The position numbers and the translations under genes were made by a program. Shown piece by piece: positions 10,448-20,409 of a stretch of DNA of 64,000 nt (the first letter of the stretch is position 1; each line of letters opens with the position of its first letter). The notes under the pieces were generated by a model, which did not search any database, had not been told where the DNA came from, and saw only the letters and a program-made list of their open reading frames with translations. This DNA is from Oscillatoriales cyanobacterium (GTDB lineage: Bacteria > Cyanobacteriota > Cyanobacteriia > Cyanobacteriales > Laspinemataceae). The DNA is taken from contig JAABRM010000016.1 in assembly GCA_011390955.1 (NCBI GenBank), positions 1-64,000 on the forward strand, read 5' to 3'.

Positions 10448-10669
10448 TCAAGATTCAACAGATGTCTGTTGGCTACGTTTTCTTTCCGATTCAACGGTTA
10501 GTAATTGAGCCAGCCGATGTTGAGCATGAGTGAATTCGTGAGTTTTATCCAAGCGGCGGGTTGCTTTTTGCAAACGAAGTTCAAATAGCTGTCGCTTTAC
10601 CGCGATAATTTCTTTGACGATTGCTTCATCGGTCAAATCTCGCACTTCTGAAATCTTAGGCAATGCCAT
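10448..10669 (-). CDS. rpmC: 50S ribosomal protein L29
   Basis: 73 residues forming two helices: MALPKISEVRDLTDEAIVKE, then LFELRLQKATRRLDKTHEFT. L29 lies at the exit tunnel where trigger factor and SRP dock. It starts 4 nt after the rplP stop and is followed by rpsQ. Confidence 0.96.
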   Translation of the reverse strand: MALPKISEVRDLTDEAIVKEIIAVKRQLFELRLQKATRRLDKTHEFTHAQHRLAQLLTVESERKRSQQTSVES

Positions 10670-10673
10670 AATC

Positions 10674-11093
10674 TTAAGACTTCTCCTCTTCTCTGGTGAT
10701 TACCTTGGTCTTAATCGGCAACTTATAAGCAGCTAATCTCATTGCCTCGCGGGCTGTTGCTTCTGGCACACCGCCAATTTCAAATAAGACGCGACCGGGT
10801 TTAATCACGGCGACCCAATACTCTGGGGAACCCTTACCAGAACCCATCCGGGTTTCCGCTGGACGCATGGTAACGGGTTTATCTGGAAACACACGAATCC
10901 AGATTTTGCCACCTCTGCGGATATAACGAGTCATTGCTCGACGGCTGGCCTCGATTTGTCGAGAGGTAATCCAAGCGGGTTCTAAGGCTTGTAAGGCAAA
11001 CTCGCCAAAATTGACTTGATTACCTCTTGTGGCTAGACCCCGCATTCTTCCCCGCTGTTGCTTGCGGAATTTAGTTCTTCTCGGACTTAACAT
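10674..11093 (-). CDS. rplP: 50S ribosomal protein L16
   Basis: 139 residues starting [20 protein letters not shown], with the conserved [20 protein letters not shown] and [20 protein letters not shown] motifs. L16 organises the A-site region of the large subunit. It lies between rpsC and rpmC. Confidence 0.98.
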   Translation of the reverse strand: MLSPRRTKFRKQQRGRMRGLATRGNQVNFGEFALQALEPAWITSRQIEASRRAMTRYIRRGGKIWIRVFPDKPVTMRPAETRMGSGKGSPEYWVAVIKPGRVLFEIGGVPEATAREAMRLAAYKLPIKTKVITREEEKS

Positions 11094-11142
11094 GACTTTT
11101 CTCCTGGGTTATTCCTGAGTTCAAAAACAAAGGATTCTTTAT

Positions 11143-11874
11143 TTAACCTTCACCCGATCGGTCTTCAAATTGTTGGCGACGACCTTTACGACGTCGCGGA
11201 ATACCTGTACCGGCTGCATCGGTTTGTTCATCTTGTCCAGGAATAATTTCCCCTTTGAATATCCAAACTTTCACGCCAAGAATGCCATAAATGGTTTTGG
11301 CAGTGCAGTAAGCGTACTCAATATCAGCTCTTAAGGTATGGAGCGGAACACGACCTTCCCGAGTCCACTCAGTGCGAGCAATTTCTGCGCCATTCAGACG
11401 ACCACTCACTTGCACTTTAATCCCTTCTATCCCAGCTTTTTGGGCGCGTGTAATTGCTTGGCGCACCACTCGGCGAAAAGAAACCCGACGTTCTAACTGT
11501 TGGGCAATATATTCCCCAATCAGGGTGGCATCAGCATCTACTTTGGCAACTTCCACCACGTTGATGCGGATTTGTCGATTGCTATTGCCTAACAAATCTT
11601 GTAAGCCAGTTCGCAACGACTCAATCCCCGTGCCACCACGTCCAACCACAACACCGGGTCTAGCGGTGCGGACTTCCAAATCAATTTGGTCGGCTTTTCG
11701 CTCAATGCGGACTTGAGAAATTCCAGCATTATTGAGCGTTTTTTGGACGTACTCGCGGATTTCAAAGTCTTCTTGCAGTAATTCTGAGTAGCGATTGCCA
11801 TCGGCATACCAACGGGAGCGATGTTCTTGAGTCGTTCCCAGCCGAAAGCCAATTGGATGAATCTTCTGTCCCAC
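11143..11874 (-). CDS. rpsC: 30S ribosomal protein S3
   Basis: 243 residues. It begins [20 protein letters not shown], has the KH domain with [14 protein letters not shown], and the C-terminal [20 protein letters not shown] and [12 protein letters not shown]3 helps form the mRNA entry channel. The C-terminal tail is basic (RRRKGRRQQ). It lies between rplV and rplP. Confidence 0.98.
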   Translation of the reverse strand: MGQKIHPIGFRLGTTQEHRSRWYADGNRYSELLQEDFEIREYVQKTLNNAGISQVRIERKADQIDLEVRTARPGVVVGRGGTGIESLRTGLQDLLGNSNRQIRINVVEVAKVDADATLIGEYIAQQLERRVSFRRVVRQAITRAQKAGIEGIKVQVSGRLNGAEIARTEWTREGRVPLHTLRADIEYAYCTAKTIYGILGVKVWIFKGEIIPGQDEQTDAAGTGIPRRRKGRRQQFEDRSGEG

Positions 11875-11934
11875 GGATAAAATCCCTTTAATTTTGTGCT
11901 GATTTATGCTTGGTTTATGACAATGAAGTCATAA

Positions 11935-12297
11935 CTAATCTTCTTTTTCTTCAGGAGCCACTTTCACAGTGATGTGACAGCTTGGCTTGCGAATCATGTA
12001 CGCACGACCCTGGGCGCGAGGACGATAACGCTTCAAGCTTGGGCCGCCGTCAGCATAGGCTTCAGAGACAACTAATGTTGCCGGATCTAAGCCAGAATTA
12101 TGCTCTGCATTTGCCACTGCTGAACGCAGGACTTTTAGCACCGGATCGCAAGCGCGGTAAGGCATGAATTCCAAGATAATCAACGCTTCTCTGTAGGAGC
12201 GACCGCGAATTTGATCGAGAACTCGTCGCACCTTATAGGGAGACATCCGAATGTAACGGGCGACTGCTTTGACTTGTTTAGTAGTATCAATAGGCAT
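11935..12297 (-). CDS. rplV: 50S ribosomal protein L22
   Basis: 120 residues with [20 protein letters not shown], the extended tunnel-lining hairpin around [19 protein letters not shown] and a C-terminal SCHITVKV. L22 lines the exit tunnel. It lies between rpsS and rpsC. Confidence 0.97.
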   Translation of the reverse strand: MPIDTTKQVKAVARYIRMSPYKVRRVLDQIRGRSYREALIILEFMPYRACDPVLKVLRSAVANAEHNSGLDPATLVVSEAYADGGPSLKRYRPRAQGRAYMIRKPSCHITVKVAPEEKED

Positions 12298-12398
12298 AGA
12301 TTTCTCCTGTTGAATCTGGAATTTAATTTTGCATGATGGCTTGTGAATCTATTGAAATTTACCCACAAAATGCCTCCACAAAATTACAAATTCCCCCA

Positions 12399-12677
12399 TT
12401 ACCTCCGGGCTTTTTTATCGCTTTTTGAATGTCCCCTAAAGGTGCGTGTTAGAGCAAATTCGCCCAGCTTGTGACCCACCATTTGTTCAGAAATGTACAC
12501 AGGGACGTGCTGCCGACCATTATGAACGGCAATGGTATGCCCTACCATATCTGGAATGATGGTTGAAGCTCTTGACCAGGTTTTTACAACCTGTTTTTCA
12601 CCTTTTTCATTCAATTTTTCGATTTTCGTTAGGAGATGGTCGGCAACAAAAGGCCCTTTTTTTAGCGAACGACCCAT
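12399..12677 (-). CDS. rpsS: 30S ribosomal protein S19
   Basis: 92 residues starting [20 protein letters not shown], with the family signature [21 protein letters not shown]19 sits in the small-subunit head with S13. It lies between rplB and rplV. Confidence 0.98.
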   Translation of the reverse strand: MGRSLKKGPFVADHLLTKIEKLNEKGEKQVVKTWSRASTIIPDMVGHTIAVHNGRQHVPVYISEQMVGHKLGEFALTRTFRGHSKSDKKARR

Positions 12678-12777
12678 AGTCTTTAATCTCTAAATTTTGA
12701 GCAGAATGAACGAACAATTAAGACGTAACTAATTGATTGACGGTTAATTAAAATTGGCTACCAAGAACCATTCTGGC

Positions 12778-13641
12778 TTAACCATTTCTGCCGCCACGAC
12801 GACGCTTGGAAGAACTGCGACGGCGACGGACAATCAAAGAGTTGCTTAATTTCTTTTTCTTCCGAGTTTTTGCGCCTAAAGCTGGTTTGCCCCAAGGGGT
12901 TACCGGTCCACTCCTGCCGATTGGTGCCCGACCTTCACCACCACCATGAGGGTGATCTACCGGGTTCATCACACTGCCTCGAACCTGTGGTCTGCGACCT
13001 TTCCAACGATTTCGCCCTGCTTTACCGATCTTGATGTTTCTGGCATCAATGTTGCCAACTTGACCGATAGTGGCGTAGCAATCTTTGCGGAAGAGCCGCA
13101 TTTCCCCTGAAGGTAATTTTAAGGTGACAAATTGACCTTCTTTGGCTTGAATTTGGGCACTAGCACCGGCACTTCTCACCATTTGTCCACCCCGACCTGG
13201 GGTCAGTTCTACGTTGTGGACACTGGTGCCTAGAGGAATATTGCTCAGTGGCAAGGCATTGCCCACTTCCAAAGGTGATTCGGGGCCAGCGATGACTTCG
13301 GTGCCAACTTTCAACCCTTCTGGATGAAGGATGTACCGCTTTTCTCCATCTTGATATTGGAGCAAAGCGATTCTGGCGTTACGATTGGGATCGTATTCAA
13401 TTTCTACGACTTGGGCAGGGATATTGTGCTTGTCGCGGCGAAAGTCGATCATTCGATATAGACGCTTGTGACCACCACCGCGATGTCGGCAGGTGATGAT
13501 GCCACGATTGTTCCGGCCTTTGGCACGGTGAATCCATACCGTTAGGGATTTTTCAGGCTCATTCCTGGTGATTTCCGCAAAGTCTGAACCCGACTTTTGG
13601 CGACTACCAGGAGTGTATGGCCGATAAAAACGAATACCCAT
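12778..13641 (-). CDS. rplB: 50S ribosomal protein L2
   Basis: I place the start at the ATG at 13641 ([15 protein letters not shown]), which gives 287 residues and matches the N-terminus of cyanobacterial L2. A TTG-initiated form eight codons longer (13665) is possible and has an AGGA further upstream. Diagnostic motifs are [14 protein letters not shown] and the C-terminal [20 protein letters not shown], containing the His implicated in peptidyl transfer. It lies between rplW and rpsS. Confidence 0.96.
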   Translation of the reverse strand: MGIRFYRPYTPGSRQKSGSDFAEITRNEPEKSLTVWIHRAKGRNNRGIITCRHRGGGHKRLYRMIDFRRDKHNIPAQVVEIEYDPNRNARIALLQYQDGEKRYILHPEGLKVGTEVIAGPESPLEVGNALPLSNIPLGTSVHNVELTPGRGGQMVRSAGASAQIQAKEGQFVTLKLPSGEMRLFRKDCYATIGQVGNIDARNIKIGKAGRNRWKGRRPQVRGSVMNPVDHPHGGGEGRAPIGRSGPVTPWGKPALGAKTRKKKKLSNSLIVRRRRSSSKRRRGGRNG

Positions 13642-13741
13642 AACTGGAGAATTTTTTCCTGACAATTGTTTGGTCTACGGATGAGACATGGATGTCTCTG
13701 CAATTTCGATCGCCTAAAAAGCGATCGCCTCGGAAATTTTA

Positions 13742-14050
13742 TTAGACTTCCGGGAAGAAGATACTCTGTAAGGAATAGCCTTCTGCCAATGTCACAATTG
13801 CTCTCTTATATTGCGACCGATAGCCGACAAACTTACCAACACGGCGTTTTTTACGCGGTGGTTGATGAGTGTTGACACTCTGAACTTTGACTTCAAAGAT
13901 TTGTTCGATCGCTGCTTGAATTTCTGGCTTTTTGGCTTTAGAAACAACATCAAATGTGTATTTGTTTTGTTCCATCAGCATGGTCGCCTTTTCAGTCAGG
14001 ATCGGGCGAATGACTAAATCGATGATGTCACGGGCATTATATTTAGTCAC
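13742..14050 (-). CDS. rplW: 50S ribosomal protein L23
   Basis: 102 residues: [20 protein letters not shown], then [20 protein letters not shown] and the basic [11 protein letters not shown] loop. L23 is the docking point for trigger factor and SRP at the exit tunnel. Its start overlaps the rplD end by 8 nt, indicating coupled translation. Confidence 0.97.
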   Translation of the reverse strand: MTKYNARDIIDLVIRPILTEKATMLMEQNKYTFDVVSKAKKPEIQAAIEQIFEVKVQSVNTHQPPRKKRRVGKFVGYRSQYKRAIVTLAEGYSLQSIFFPEV

Positions 14051-14675
14051 TGTAGACCTCCTGAATTTTTGCCATCGCCCCTGCGGTCGTTACAATTTTG
14101 TCGGCTTCTAGCACATCATAAACATTCAGGCTATCTGCCGGAATCATCTTCAGGTAAGGTACATTCCGAGCCGACAAATAAATGTTTTCTGAGGACTCGG
14201 CTAAAATTAATAGCACTTTTGCGTTAGATTCGATGCCCCAGCGATTCAAAGCACTCATTAGTTCTTTGGTTTTTGGCCGTGGCAGATGTTCCGCAAAATT
14301 TTCTACTACAATTAAGTCTTCGTAACGACTCTGAAACGCGGTTCTCAATGCTAACCGACGTTCTTTGCGGTTCATTTTGATGCCATAATCTCTGGGTTGC
14401 GGCCCAAAGATCACACCGCCACCTCTCCAGAGAGGCGAGCGAATGGAACCGGCACGAGCTCGCCCTGTTCCTTTTTGTCTCCAGGGTTTTCTGCCCCCGC
14501 CTCTGACTTCAGCTCGGGTTTTGCTGGCGGCTGTTCCCTGACGACCATTACACGTAATCCGTCTGAGAGCCTTGTGGACAATATGAGAAGAATTTTCTTC
14601 TACGGCGACTTTTAATTCTAAAGTCGCTTGTCCAACTTCTTCCCCTTGCCAATTTTTTACGACACAGTTAACCAT
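14043..14675 (-). CDS. rplD: 50S ribosomal protein L4
   Basis: 210 residues. The tunnel-lining loop [20 protein letters not shown] and [19 protein letters not shown] are typical of L4. In some bacteria L4 autoregulates the S10 operon; I see no direct evidence for that here. It overlaps rplW by 8 nt. Confidence 0.97.
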   Translation of the reverse strand: MVNCVVKNWQGEEVGQATLELKVAVEENSSHIVHKALRRITCNGRQGTAASKTRAEVRGGGRKPWRQKGTGRARAGSIRSPLWRGGGVIFGPQPRDYGIKMNRKERRLALRTAFQSRYEDLIVVENFAEHLPRPKTKELMSALNRWGIESNAKVLLILAESSENIYLSARNVPYLKMIPADSLNVYDVLEADKIVTTAGAMAKIQEVYSD

Positions 14676-14800
14676 TTCAGCTGTCCAAAATATGCATTTT
14701 TGTCGATTGTTGATTGTTGAATGGTGAAATGGTCATTATTGTGGCAAAACAACAAGGCGCCGCTCACCGACAACTCAACCAACAACAATTTGGGCTTCAT

Positions 14801-15478
14801 TTATTTGCCCACGCTTTTGGTCGGGCGAATACTTACCAATGCACCAGGTTTACCGGGCACTGCCCCTTTCACTAGAATTAGGTTGCGTTCTCGATCTAGT
14901 CGCACCACTGTTAGCTGTTTGGTTGTGACTTGTTTACCACCTAGACGCCCCGCCATTCTTTTACCAGGATAGACCCGACCTGGGGTTGTCCCAGCACCGA
15001 TGGAACCGGGCTTACGATGATTTTTTGAGCCATGAGACATCGGTCCGCGGCCAAAGTTATTCCGTTTTTGGTTTCCGGCGAAACCGCGACCAATACTCTT
15101 AGATGTCACATCGATGATTTGTCCAGCTTCAAAAATATCGACCCCAATTTCCTGACCTAGCTCAAAATTTGCTGTGTCTTCTAGGCGATATTCACGCAAG
15201 TGACGCAGTAGCGGCGCTCCCGCTTTAAGCAGATGGCCTTGCTCTGGGTTTGTCAAATATTTATTGACGGTTTTGGGCGTTTTGGTGTTTAGCTGACGGG
15301 TTTTGTCTTTGACTGCACCGTAGCCCAACTGAATGGCGCTGTAGCCATCAGTTTTTGGCGTTTTAATTTGTGTTACCACGCATGGCCCGGCTTGGATGAC
15401 GGTGACGGGAATGGCTTTCCCTTCTTCGTCAAATACTTGGGTCATGCCGAGTTTTGTGCCGAGAATACCGACAGACAC
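14801..15478 (-). CDS. rplC: 50S ribosomal protein L3 (GTG start), first gene of the superoperon
   Basis: 225 residues starting (V/M)[18 protein letters not shown], with [19 protein letters not shown] and [19 protein letters not shown], hallmarks of L3. It uses a GTG start at 15478. No rpsJ precedes it, as expected in cyanobacteria where rpsJ lies with tuf. The operon promoter must lie in the ~1 kb non-coding region upstream. The 125 nt between it and rplD contain no gene. Confidence 0.97.
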   Translation of the reverse strand: MSVGILGTKLGMTQVFDEEGKAIPVTVIQAGPCVVTQIKTPKTDGYSAIQLGYGAVKDKTRQLNTKTPKTVNKYLTNPEQGHLLKAGAPLLRHLREYRLEDTANFELGQEIGVDIFEAGQIIDVTSKSIGRGFAGNQKRNNFGRGPMSHGSKNHRKPGSIGAGTTPGRVYPGKRMAGRLGGKQVTTKQLTVVRLDRERNLILVKGAVPGKPGALVSIRPTKSVGK

Positions 15479-16535
15479 GGCTTTCTGGTCTCCCCTTTAT
15501 CTGCACTACAATATGGAGCTTTTGAACCGAGATCGATAGAATGCAGAATACGCAAGCAATTTCTCCGCTTTTGGGCGGCAAAGTTCGCCTCAGTGTCATT
15601 GACCTGAGACTGCTTTGTAGACTTTATGCAATGCAATATATCTAGAAGAAGAATAGTTTCTATTCTTGGGTTGAGCTATTGCTCTAACCTTGCTTGGTTC
15701 TGGCCAGGACTTGAGTAGCAATCTACTCAGTATCCTTCTACGGCCAATCTGAAAGCTTTGATTAAGGTTTTTTGATCTCCGATCGCGATCGCCTCGATGG
15801 ACTTTCGCTCTTAGATCAATGAATCCCGTTAACTTTGGCGATTTGATTGGCTATGGGCGATCGCCCATAAGCTCCGTTCGTGACTCTGTATTTAAGAGGC
15901 TATTCGTTGTTCGGTAGTCGCTTCGGCTTTGGTTCGCTACAATTATCTGATAGCGCTTTTAGCTGTGTGCTTTTCCCTAGGAACGAACGGCGATCGCTTA
16001 ATTTGAGCCACAATTTAACAATATATATAATTTTTGTGCATTTGTCTAGTCTTTTTGTCAAAAATTTGACAATTTTTATTTTTTCTCAACCACGAACGGC
16101 AATTTAAATGTGGAATTATTGAAGTAACCGCAGTAATAAAAGCAAAAAATATAGACGAATCTCCCATTAAATGAGGCGGTCGATCGCGTAAAAAAGCCAA
16201 TTGCACGTTGAACATCTAGTGCCAGATATTCGTCGATCGGACAATGATGGCATTGGCGGATTGAACATAAAAAACATTTAAAATAACTATTAGGGGCCAG
16301 AGAGATCGATCGCTCCACGGGCAAAATCCAGAAAAAGACTTGGAGACAACCGGGCAGTTATACTTTTTGAAGCTTTTGGTTGTGTTACCCAGTCCGGCGA
16401 TGATTAATTGATATCTTGTACCAATATTGGGGAAGATATGAGTAGATTCGCCGATCGCCTTTGGTCAGCCTTGGGTGAGTGAGTCGGCAACCGAAAACTA
16501 TGAAAATAAAACAGATCGGGTAGAACTTAACATTT
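15479..16535. other. 1.06 kb non-coding divergent region between rplC and ndhN
   Basis: No ORF here has a recognisable family or believable codon use. It should contain the promoters for the leftward ribosomal superoperon and for rightward ndhN, but I cannot single out -10/-35 boxes with confidence. It holds several HIP1 octamers, including an 18-bp perfect palindrome centred on GCGATCGC at 15852-15869. It is A+T-rich around 16010-16160. Confidence 0.6.
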
Positions 16536-16994
16536 ATGGGACTGATTACAACTGGCAAACCACTGATTCGGGATCTAGAAAAAATGGGAGCCGTGGCAGT
16601 GTACGCTCCCTTGGAAGGAGGATTTGAAGGTCGCTATCTCCGTCGGATCAGAGCGACGGGTTATACGAGTTTATCTCTTTCGGCGCGAGGACTTGGGGAT
16701 TTGTCGATGTACCTAACTGGGGTTCACGGGGTTCGTCCCCCTCATTTGGGGAAAAAAGATATCCGCACTTATTTTATTCCGCCGATTTTGAACTATCACT
16801 TGGAAAAGCTGCCACCTAAGTCCAAGGGATTGGTGCTATGGATTCTGGAAGGATATGTTCTTTCTAGTCAAGAGATTTCTTACCTGACGGTGTTGCCAAG
16901 TCTGGAACCTCGCGTGAAAGTGGTGGTGGAAATGGGGGGCGATCGCTCTTTCCGTTGGACTCCCCTCAAAGATATGTTAATTCCCACCGCTTAG
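16536..16994 (+). CDS. ndhN: NAD(P)H-quinone oxidoreductase (NDH-1) subunit N
   Basis: 152 residues starting MGLITTGKPLIRDLEKMGAV, matching cyanobacterial and chloroplast NdhN along its length (YAPLEGGFEGRYLRRIR, RGLGDLSMYLTGVHGVRPPH, WILEGYVLSSQEI). NdhN is an oxygenic-photosynthesis-specific stromal subunit of NDH-1, which carries out cyclic and respiratory electron flow in thylakoids. It is transcribed away from the ribosomal operon and followed by a good intrinsic terminator at 17114-17140. Confidence 0.96.
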   Translation: MGLITTGKPLIRDLEKMGAVAVYAPLEGGFEGRYLRRIRATGYTSLSLSARGLGDLSMYLTGVHGVRPPHLGKKDIRTYFIPPILNYHLEKLPPKSKGLVLWILEGYVLSSQEISYLTVLPSLEPRVKVVVEMGGDRSFRWTPLKDMLIPTA

Positions 16995-17013
16995 AGTGGT
17001 GCGCTTAAGCCTG

Positions 17014-17056
17014 CCCCCGCGTTGGCGGAGCCTGCGCGTTAGCGCTTAGGCGGGGG
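17014..17056. repeat. GC-rich hairpin repeat downstream of ndhN
   Basis: An imperfect palindrome bounded by CCCCCGC (17014-17020) and GCGGGGG (17050-17056), with further internal symmetry around AGCGCT. It resembles the dispersed GC-rich hairpin elements of cyanobacterial intergenic DNA. It lies between the ndhN stop and the terminator. Confidence 0.55.
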
Positions 17057-17113
17057 TCTAGAAACTCTGACATATAGGGTCTAATTAAGAAAAAACGAAA
17101 GGGAGAAACCCAC

Positions 17114-17140
17114 AGGGAGTGCGATCGCACTCCCTTTTTT
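17114..17140 (+). terminator. Intrinsic terminator of ndhN, with a HIP1 octamer at its centre
   Basis: A perfect 22-bp palindrome (17114-17135; arms AGGGAGTGCGA and its complement) is followed directly by TTTTT. The palindrome centre is the HIP1 site GCGATCGC, so the hairpin tip is a HIP1 octamer. It lies 120 nt after ndhN and before the VWA genes. Confidence 0.8.
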
Positions 17141-17317
17141 CGTGTTAGGACTAAAGGCACGGGGGATTGACGATTCTGTTCATTGAGCAACCATCAACCC
17201 TAGCATCCGAGCCGTAACATACTAAAGAATACGAAATAACATAGAAGAGAAGCATTGACTTATCTGCTATCTCTCCCTATCTCTCATTAAATTTGATCAA
17301 AAATCAACAAAAGGATT

Positions 17318-17938
17318 ATGACAGACCCAGGAATTTTGCAAAACCGTGACTACACCCTGATTATTGACAAAAGCGGGAGTATGTCGATCCAGGATCAACC
17401 GGGTGGCAGAAGTCGATGGCAAGAGGCTCAGGAGTCTACTTTGGCATTGGCGGCTAAATGTGAAGAGTTCGATCCCGATGGGATTACGGTTTATGTCTTT
17501 GCCAGACGCTTTAAGCGGTATGACAATGTGACGGCGAGTAAAGTGACTCAAGTTTTCCAGGAAAATGACCCGATGGGATCTACGGATCTCGCGGCGGTGC
17601 TGCAAGATGCGGTGGATAACTATTTTGCGCGGAAAGCAGCCGGTGAAGCTAAAGCTCATGGGGAAACGATCTTAGCGATCACAGATGGAGAACCGGACGA
17701 TCGCAAAGCGGTGATGGAAGTGATTATTAAGGCATCTCGAAAGATCGATCGAGATGATGAACTAACGATGTCTTTTATTCAGGTTGGCAAAGATCCACAA
17801 GCGAAGCGATTTCTCAAAGCTTTGGATGATGAACTCCAAAGTGTTGGGGCAAAGTTTGACATTGTGGATACGGTGACAATTGATGATATGGAAGATATGA
17901 CTCTGGCAGAGGTCTTGCTCAATGCCATTATTGACTAG
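17318..17938 (+). CDS. VWA-domain protein, copy 1
   Basis: 206 residues made almost entirely of one von Willebrand factor A domain. A full MIDAS metal site is visible: DKSGSMS (D17, S19, S21), the Thr in MGSTDLA, and the Asp in AITDGEPDD. No signal peptide or membrane segment is seen, so it is probably cytoplasmic. The sequence resembles TerY-type stand-alone VWA proteins, but no tellurium-resistance, MoxR ATPase or kinase partner is adjacent. The next gene, 15 nt downstream, is a close paralogue. Function unknown; a metal-dependent protein-binding role is the family expectation. Confidence 0.88.
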   Translation: MTDPGILQNRDYTLIIDKSGSMSIQDQPGGRSRWQEAQESTLALAAKCEEFDPDGITVYVFARRFKRYDNVTASKVTQVFQENDPMGSTDLAAVLQDAVDNYFARKAAGEAKAHGETILAITDGEPDDRKAVMEVIIKASRKIDRDDELTMSFIQVGKDPQAKRFLKALDDELQSVGAKFDIVDTVTIDDMEDMTLAEVLLNAIID

Positions 17939-17953
17939 GAGAATTGATCTAAT

Positions 17954-18571
17954 ATGGAGGCAAGTATTTTGCAAAATCGTGACTATACCCTGATTATTGA
18001 TAAAAGCGGCAGTATGTCGATTCCCGATCGACGGGGTGGTCGGACTCGGTGGGAAGAAGCCCAAGAGTCTACTTTGGCAGTGGCGAGAAAATGCGAACAG
18101 TTTGATCCCGATGGGATTACGGTTTATGTGTTTTCTGGTCGATTTACCAGATATGACAATGTGAATTCGAGTACCGTGGCGCAGATTTTCATGGAAAATG
18201 AGCCAATGGGTCACACCGATCTGGCTGGAGTGCTCGAAGATGCGCTGAATAATTACTTTCACCGCAAAGCCCAAGGCCAAACTAAACCCGAAGGTGAAAC
18301 CATTTTAGTGGTGACTGATGGAGAACCGGATGACCGGAAGGCAGTGATCCGGGTGATTGTGGAAGCGTCTCGGAAAATCGATCGGGATGAAGAATTGGCG
18401 ATTTCTATGATTCAAGTAGGCAATGATGCCCAAGCGACTCGTTTTCTGAAAGCTTTAGATGACGATCTCCAAGGAATTGGCGCCAAGTTTGACATTGTGG
18501 ATACGGTGACGATTGATGATATGGAGAATATGACTCTGGCTGAGATGTTGCTGAGTGCGATCGCTGATTAA
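17954..18571 (+). CDS. VWA-domain protein, copy 2
   Basis: 205 residues, colinear and highly similar to the preceding gene (shared blocks LQNRDYTLIIDKSGSMSI, FDPDGITVYVF, VTDGEPDDRKAV, GAKFDIVDTVTIDDM). MIDAS residues D16, S18, S20, the Thr of GHTDLAG and the Asp of VTDGEPDD are intact. AGGAG just upstream overlaps the end of copy 1, so the two form a bicistronic unit. The pair is a recent tandem duplication; differences concentrate on surface stretches such as QDQPGGRSR versus PDRRGGRTR. Confidence 0.88.
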   Translation: MEASILQNRDYTLIIDKSGSMSIPDRRGGRTRWEEAQESTLAVARKCEQFDPDGITVYVFSGRFTRYDNVNSSTVAQIFMENEPMGHTDLAGVLEDALNNYFHRKAQGQTKPEGETILVVTDGEPDDRKAVIRVIVEASRKIDRDEELAISMIQVGNDAQATRFLKALDDDLQGIGAKFDIVDTVTIDDMENMTLAEMLLSAIAD

Positions 18572-18623
18572 ACTGCCGCTTTAAGTAACGATCTGCTAAC
18601 GATCTGTTAGTTCCTGACTATAG

Positions 18624-18651
18624 CCCGTTTTCTCTCCAGGGGGAAGACGGG
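18624..18651 (+). terminator. Probable terminator after the VWA pair
   Basis: CCCGTTTTCTCTCC (18624-) and GGGGGAAGACGGG (to 18651) can pair with G-U wobble around a short loop, followed by TTTATCGTT. It lies 50 nt after the second VWA stop. The U-tract is weak, so confidence is moderate. Confidence 0.5.
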
Positions 18652-18727
18652 TTTATCGTTCAACGGGTGACTCAGAAACACATCGGTTAAAATATGGTAA
18701 ACGGCAAGTTGTTTTAGAGTCATTCTT

Positions 18728-19231
18728 ATGGATCCTATTGATAAACTTTTGGCTGAGGTGCAGGCAGAATATCAAGAACCCAAGACATCTAATCGGCCAC
18801 AAAATCTGCCAAATCTGCAAAATCTGCAAAATCTATTAGAAAAACCAATCGAAAAACCAATCGAGAAAGCAATCGGAAAACCAATAGGGAAACCAACTCA
18901 GAGTTTGCCCAAAGCCACAACATCTTTTACTTCAGATCGAGGATTAGATAATTTGCTGGGTCAGGTGAAATCTGAATTTGACCAAACCGATCGCTTTGAG
19001 GCGGAAAAACGAGCGGAAGAGTTGAAACAAGAAGCCCTGAAACAAGAGCAAATTAGACAGGCAAAACAGGCACAATTAATGCGGCAAGCACAGGAGTGGT
19101 TAAAGAGTTTAGATCCTTTGTCCGATGAAGGATTCTGGTTTGAACAGTTTGCAGAAAAATATCCAACGAGGTTAGATGCGGCGATCGCTTATTTAGAAGT
19201 GATTCCAGCATCTAACCCCGATTCACAATAA
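18728..19231 (+). CDS. Small charged hypothetical protein (possibly Slr1339-type)
   Basis: 167 residues starting MDPIDKLLAEVQAEYQEP. The region around residues 25-60 is low-complexity with short duplications (LQNLQNL and EKPIEKPIEKAIGKPIGKP, encoded by a ~12-nt repeat). A Lys/Glu/Gln-rich coiled-coil-like helix follows, then a conserved-looking end LDPLSDEGFWFEQFAEKYPT. From memory it resembles cyanobacterial proteins annotated as Slr1339-family salt-stress proteins; I could not verify this. No membrane segment or catalytic motif is seen. Confidence 0.75.
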   Translation: MDPIDKLLAEVQAEYQEPKTSNRPQNLPNLQNLQNLLEKPIEKPIEKAIGKPIGKPTQSLPKATTSFTSDRGLDNLLGQVKSEFDQTDRFEAEKRAEELKQEALKQEQIRQAKQAQLMRQAQEWLKSLDPLSDEGFWFEQFAEKYPTRLDAAIAYLEVIPASNPDSQ

Positions 19232-19269
19232 GTCATCGGTCTGGATCTTGACTTCAAAGTATTACGGGT

Positions 19270-20100
19270 TTATTCTGTTTCGGAAATCAATGGTTGTGTG
19301 AGCAGTGGTTGATTGGCGATCGCCTCTAATCCCACTGAATCTTGACTTAAAAAATTTGCCCATTGATTGGCATACTCGCTGAAATTTTGCGGGGATTTCC
19401 GCCATAGATTCCCTAGAATATTTAAAGAGTCATACCAGATGCCATTTTTGGCATAAAATGCCGCCAATTCGATGCCGGTTTGATTCTGTGGTTGGTTCAC
19501 AGTCATGGGCAAAGGTGCTACTCGCTTGACCCAGGAAGTAATCCGAGGACTATCCGGTCTCATGGTTTGATTACAAATCAGTACCATTGACCATTGATAA
19601 TTTTTACCGATTTCCAGAGAAGGGGCAGTTTCGGGCAGCGAAAAGCTAATAATACCTCCTGTTTTAGGGATAGAAAACTCGTTTTGATAAAGGGTTTGAT
19701 TGTCTTGATCTCTGAGGCTAAAAAATACTCTTTCTGCATTCGTTTCGGGAACATTCGCATAAAAAGTAGGCCGGTCAGCAATGGTTAACCCATGATTATT
19801 TTGGGGGATCAGAGGCAAAAAGTCTGTCAATAAATTGTGGGTTTGTTCAGGCACATTATCTGGTAAGCACAGAAGTATTCCGTCACGAGATGCCCCACCT
19901 ACTGTATGTGAAGGTTGGTCTTCATCCGGGGGTTCAAAAGTGACTCTTTGGACTGGGTTTCTTAATGTCAATGCCTGCTCTTTACTGGACGATGAGGCTG
20001 GGTTGGCATGAGTTAAGCCCTGATTCATAAGCAAAAAGTTGAGGCATATTCCCAGGGAACCCAAAGATAAAACTAAAGATTTTTTCGGCGACATGCTCAT
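19270..20100 (-). CDS. DUF928-type exported protein, copy 1
   Basis: 276 residues. An N-terminal signal-like segment (LVLSLGSLGICLNFLLM) is followed by FEPPDEDQPSHTVGGASRDG and an Ig-like beta-rich body (DRPTFYANVP, VFFSLRDQ, GKNYQWSMVLIC), the pattern of the cyanobacterial DUF928 family. The C-terminal helices include AAFYAKNGIWYDSLNIL. It ends convergently 38 nt from the preceding plus-strand gene. A paralogue lies at 45377-46129. DUF928 genes often neighbour CHAT and CHASE2 genes in cyanobacteria, as here. Function unknown; export to the periplasm is inferred. Confidence 0.85.
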   Translation of the reverse strand: MSMSPKKSLVLSLGSLGICLNFLLMNQGLTHANPASSSSKEQALTLRNPVQRVTFEPPDEDQPSHTVGGASRDGILLCLPDNVPEQTHNLLTDFLPLIPQNNHGLTIADRPTFYANVPETNAERVFFSLRDQDNQTLYQNEFSIPKTGGIISFSLPETAPSLEIGKNYQWSMVLICNQTMRPDSPRITSWVKRVAPLPMTVNQPQNQTGIELAAFYAKNGIWYDSLNILGNLWRKSPQNFSEYANQWANFLSQDSVGLEAIANQPLLTQPLISETE

Positions 20101-20287
20101 TATGTTTAACTCCGATTTATTGATAATTTAACCTGTTTTTGGTCAAATAAATAGATGGTTCGAGGCTTGATATAAAATTAGCGAATTGGTGATATTTTTT
20201 CAGAATATCGACTGATACCAAATCCGGTTCTCAAGTACGGGCGAGAAAGCGAATCGCCCCTACTATGGTAATCCCCTAAAACGCTTG

Positions 20288-20314
20288 TGGATTCCCGCCT
20301 TCGCGGGAATGACA
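20288..20314. repeat. Dispersed hairpin repeat (ATTCCCGC...GCGGGAAT core)
   Basis: The inverted repeat ATTCCCGC/GCGGGAAT followed by GACAG is the same core that recurs at 56207-56259, inside the MITE at 56420-56571, and at 57962-57988. It is a short palindromic element of the kind dispersed in many cyanobacterial genomes. Confidence 0.65.
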
Positions 20315-20325
20315 GATGACCTTAT

Positions 20326-20409
20326 GACTTACGCACCAACACATAGGGGCAACCACCGCCAACGGAAGAGCCCCTACAAACCACCAAATATGGATGTTTT
20401 GCGTAAGTC
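20326..20409. mobile_element. 84-bp miniature inverted-repeat element
   Basis: Bounded by perfect 10-bp inverted repeats GACTTACGCA (20326-20335) and TGCGTAAGTC (20400-20409). It encloses a second hairpin with arms AGGGGC and GCCCCT. No coding capacity. Size and ends fit a non-autonomous MITE; no matching transposase is in the window. Confidence 0.6.

Noticed and set aside
15880-16324. ORFs in the rplC-ndhN gap (15880-16107 plus, 16076-16324 minus)
   Set aside because: Random-like composition in an A+T-rich regulatory region; no start signals.
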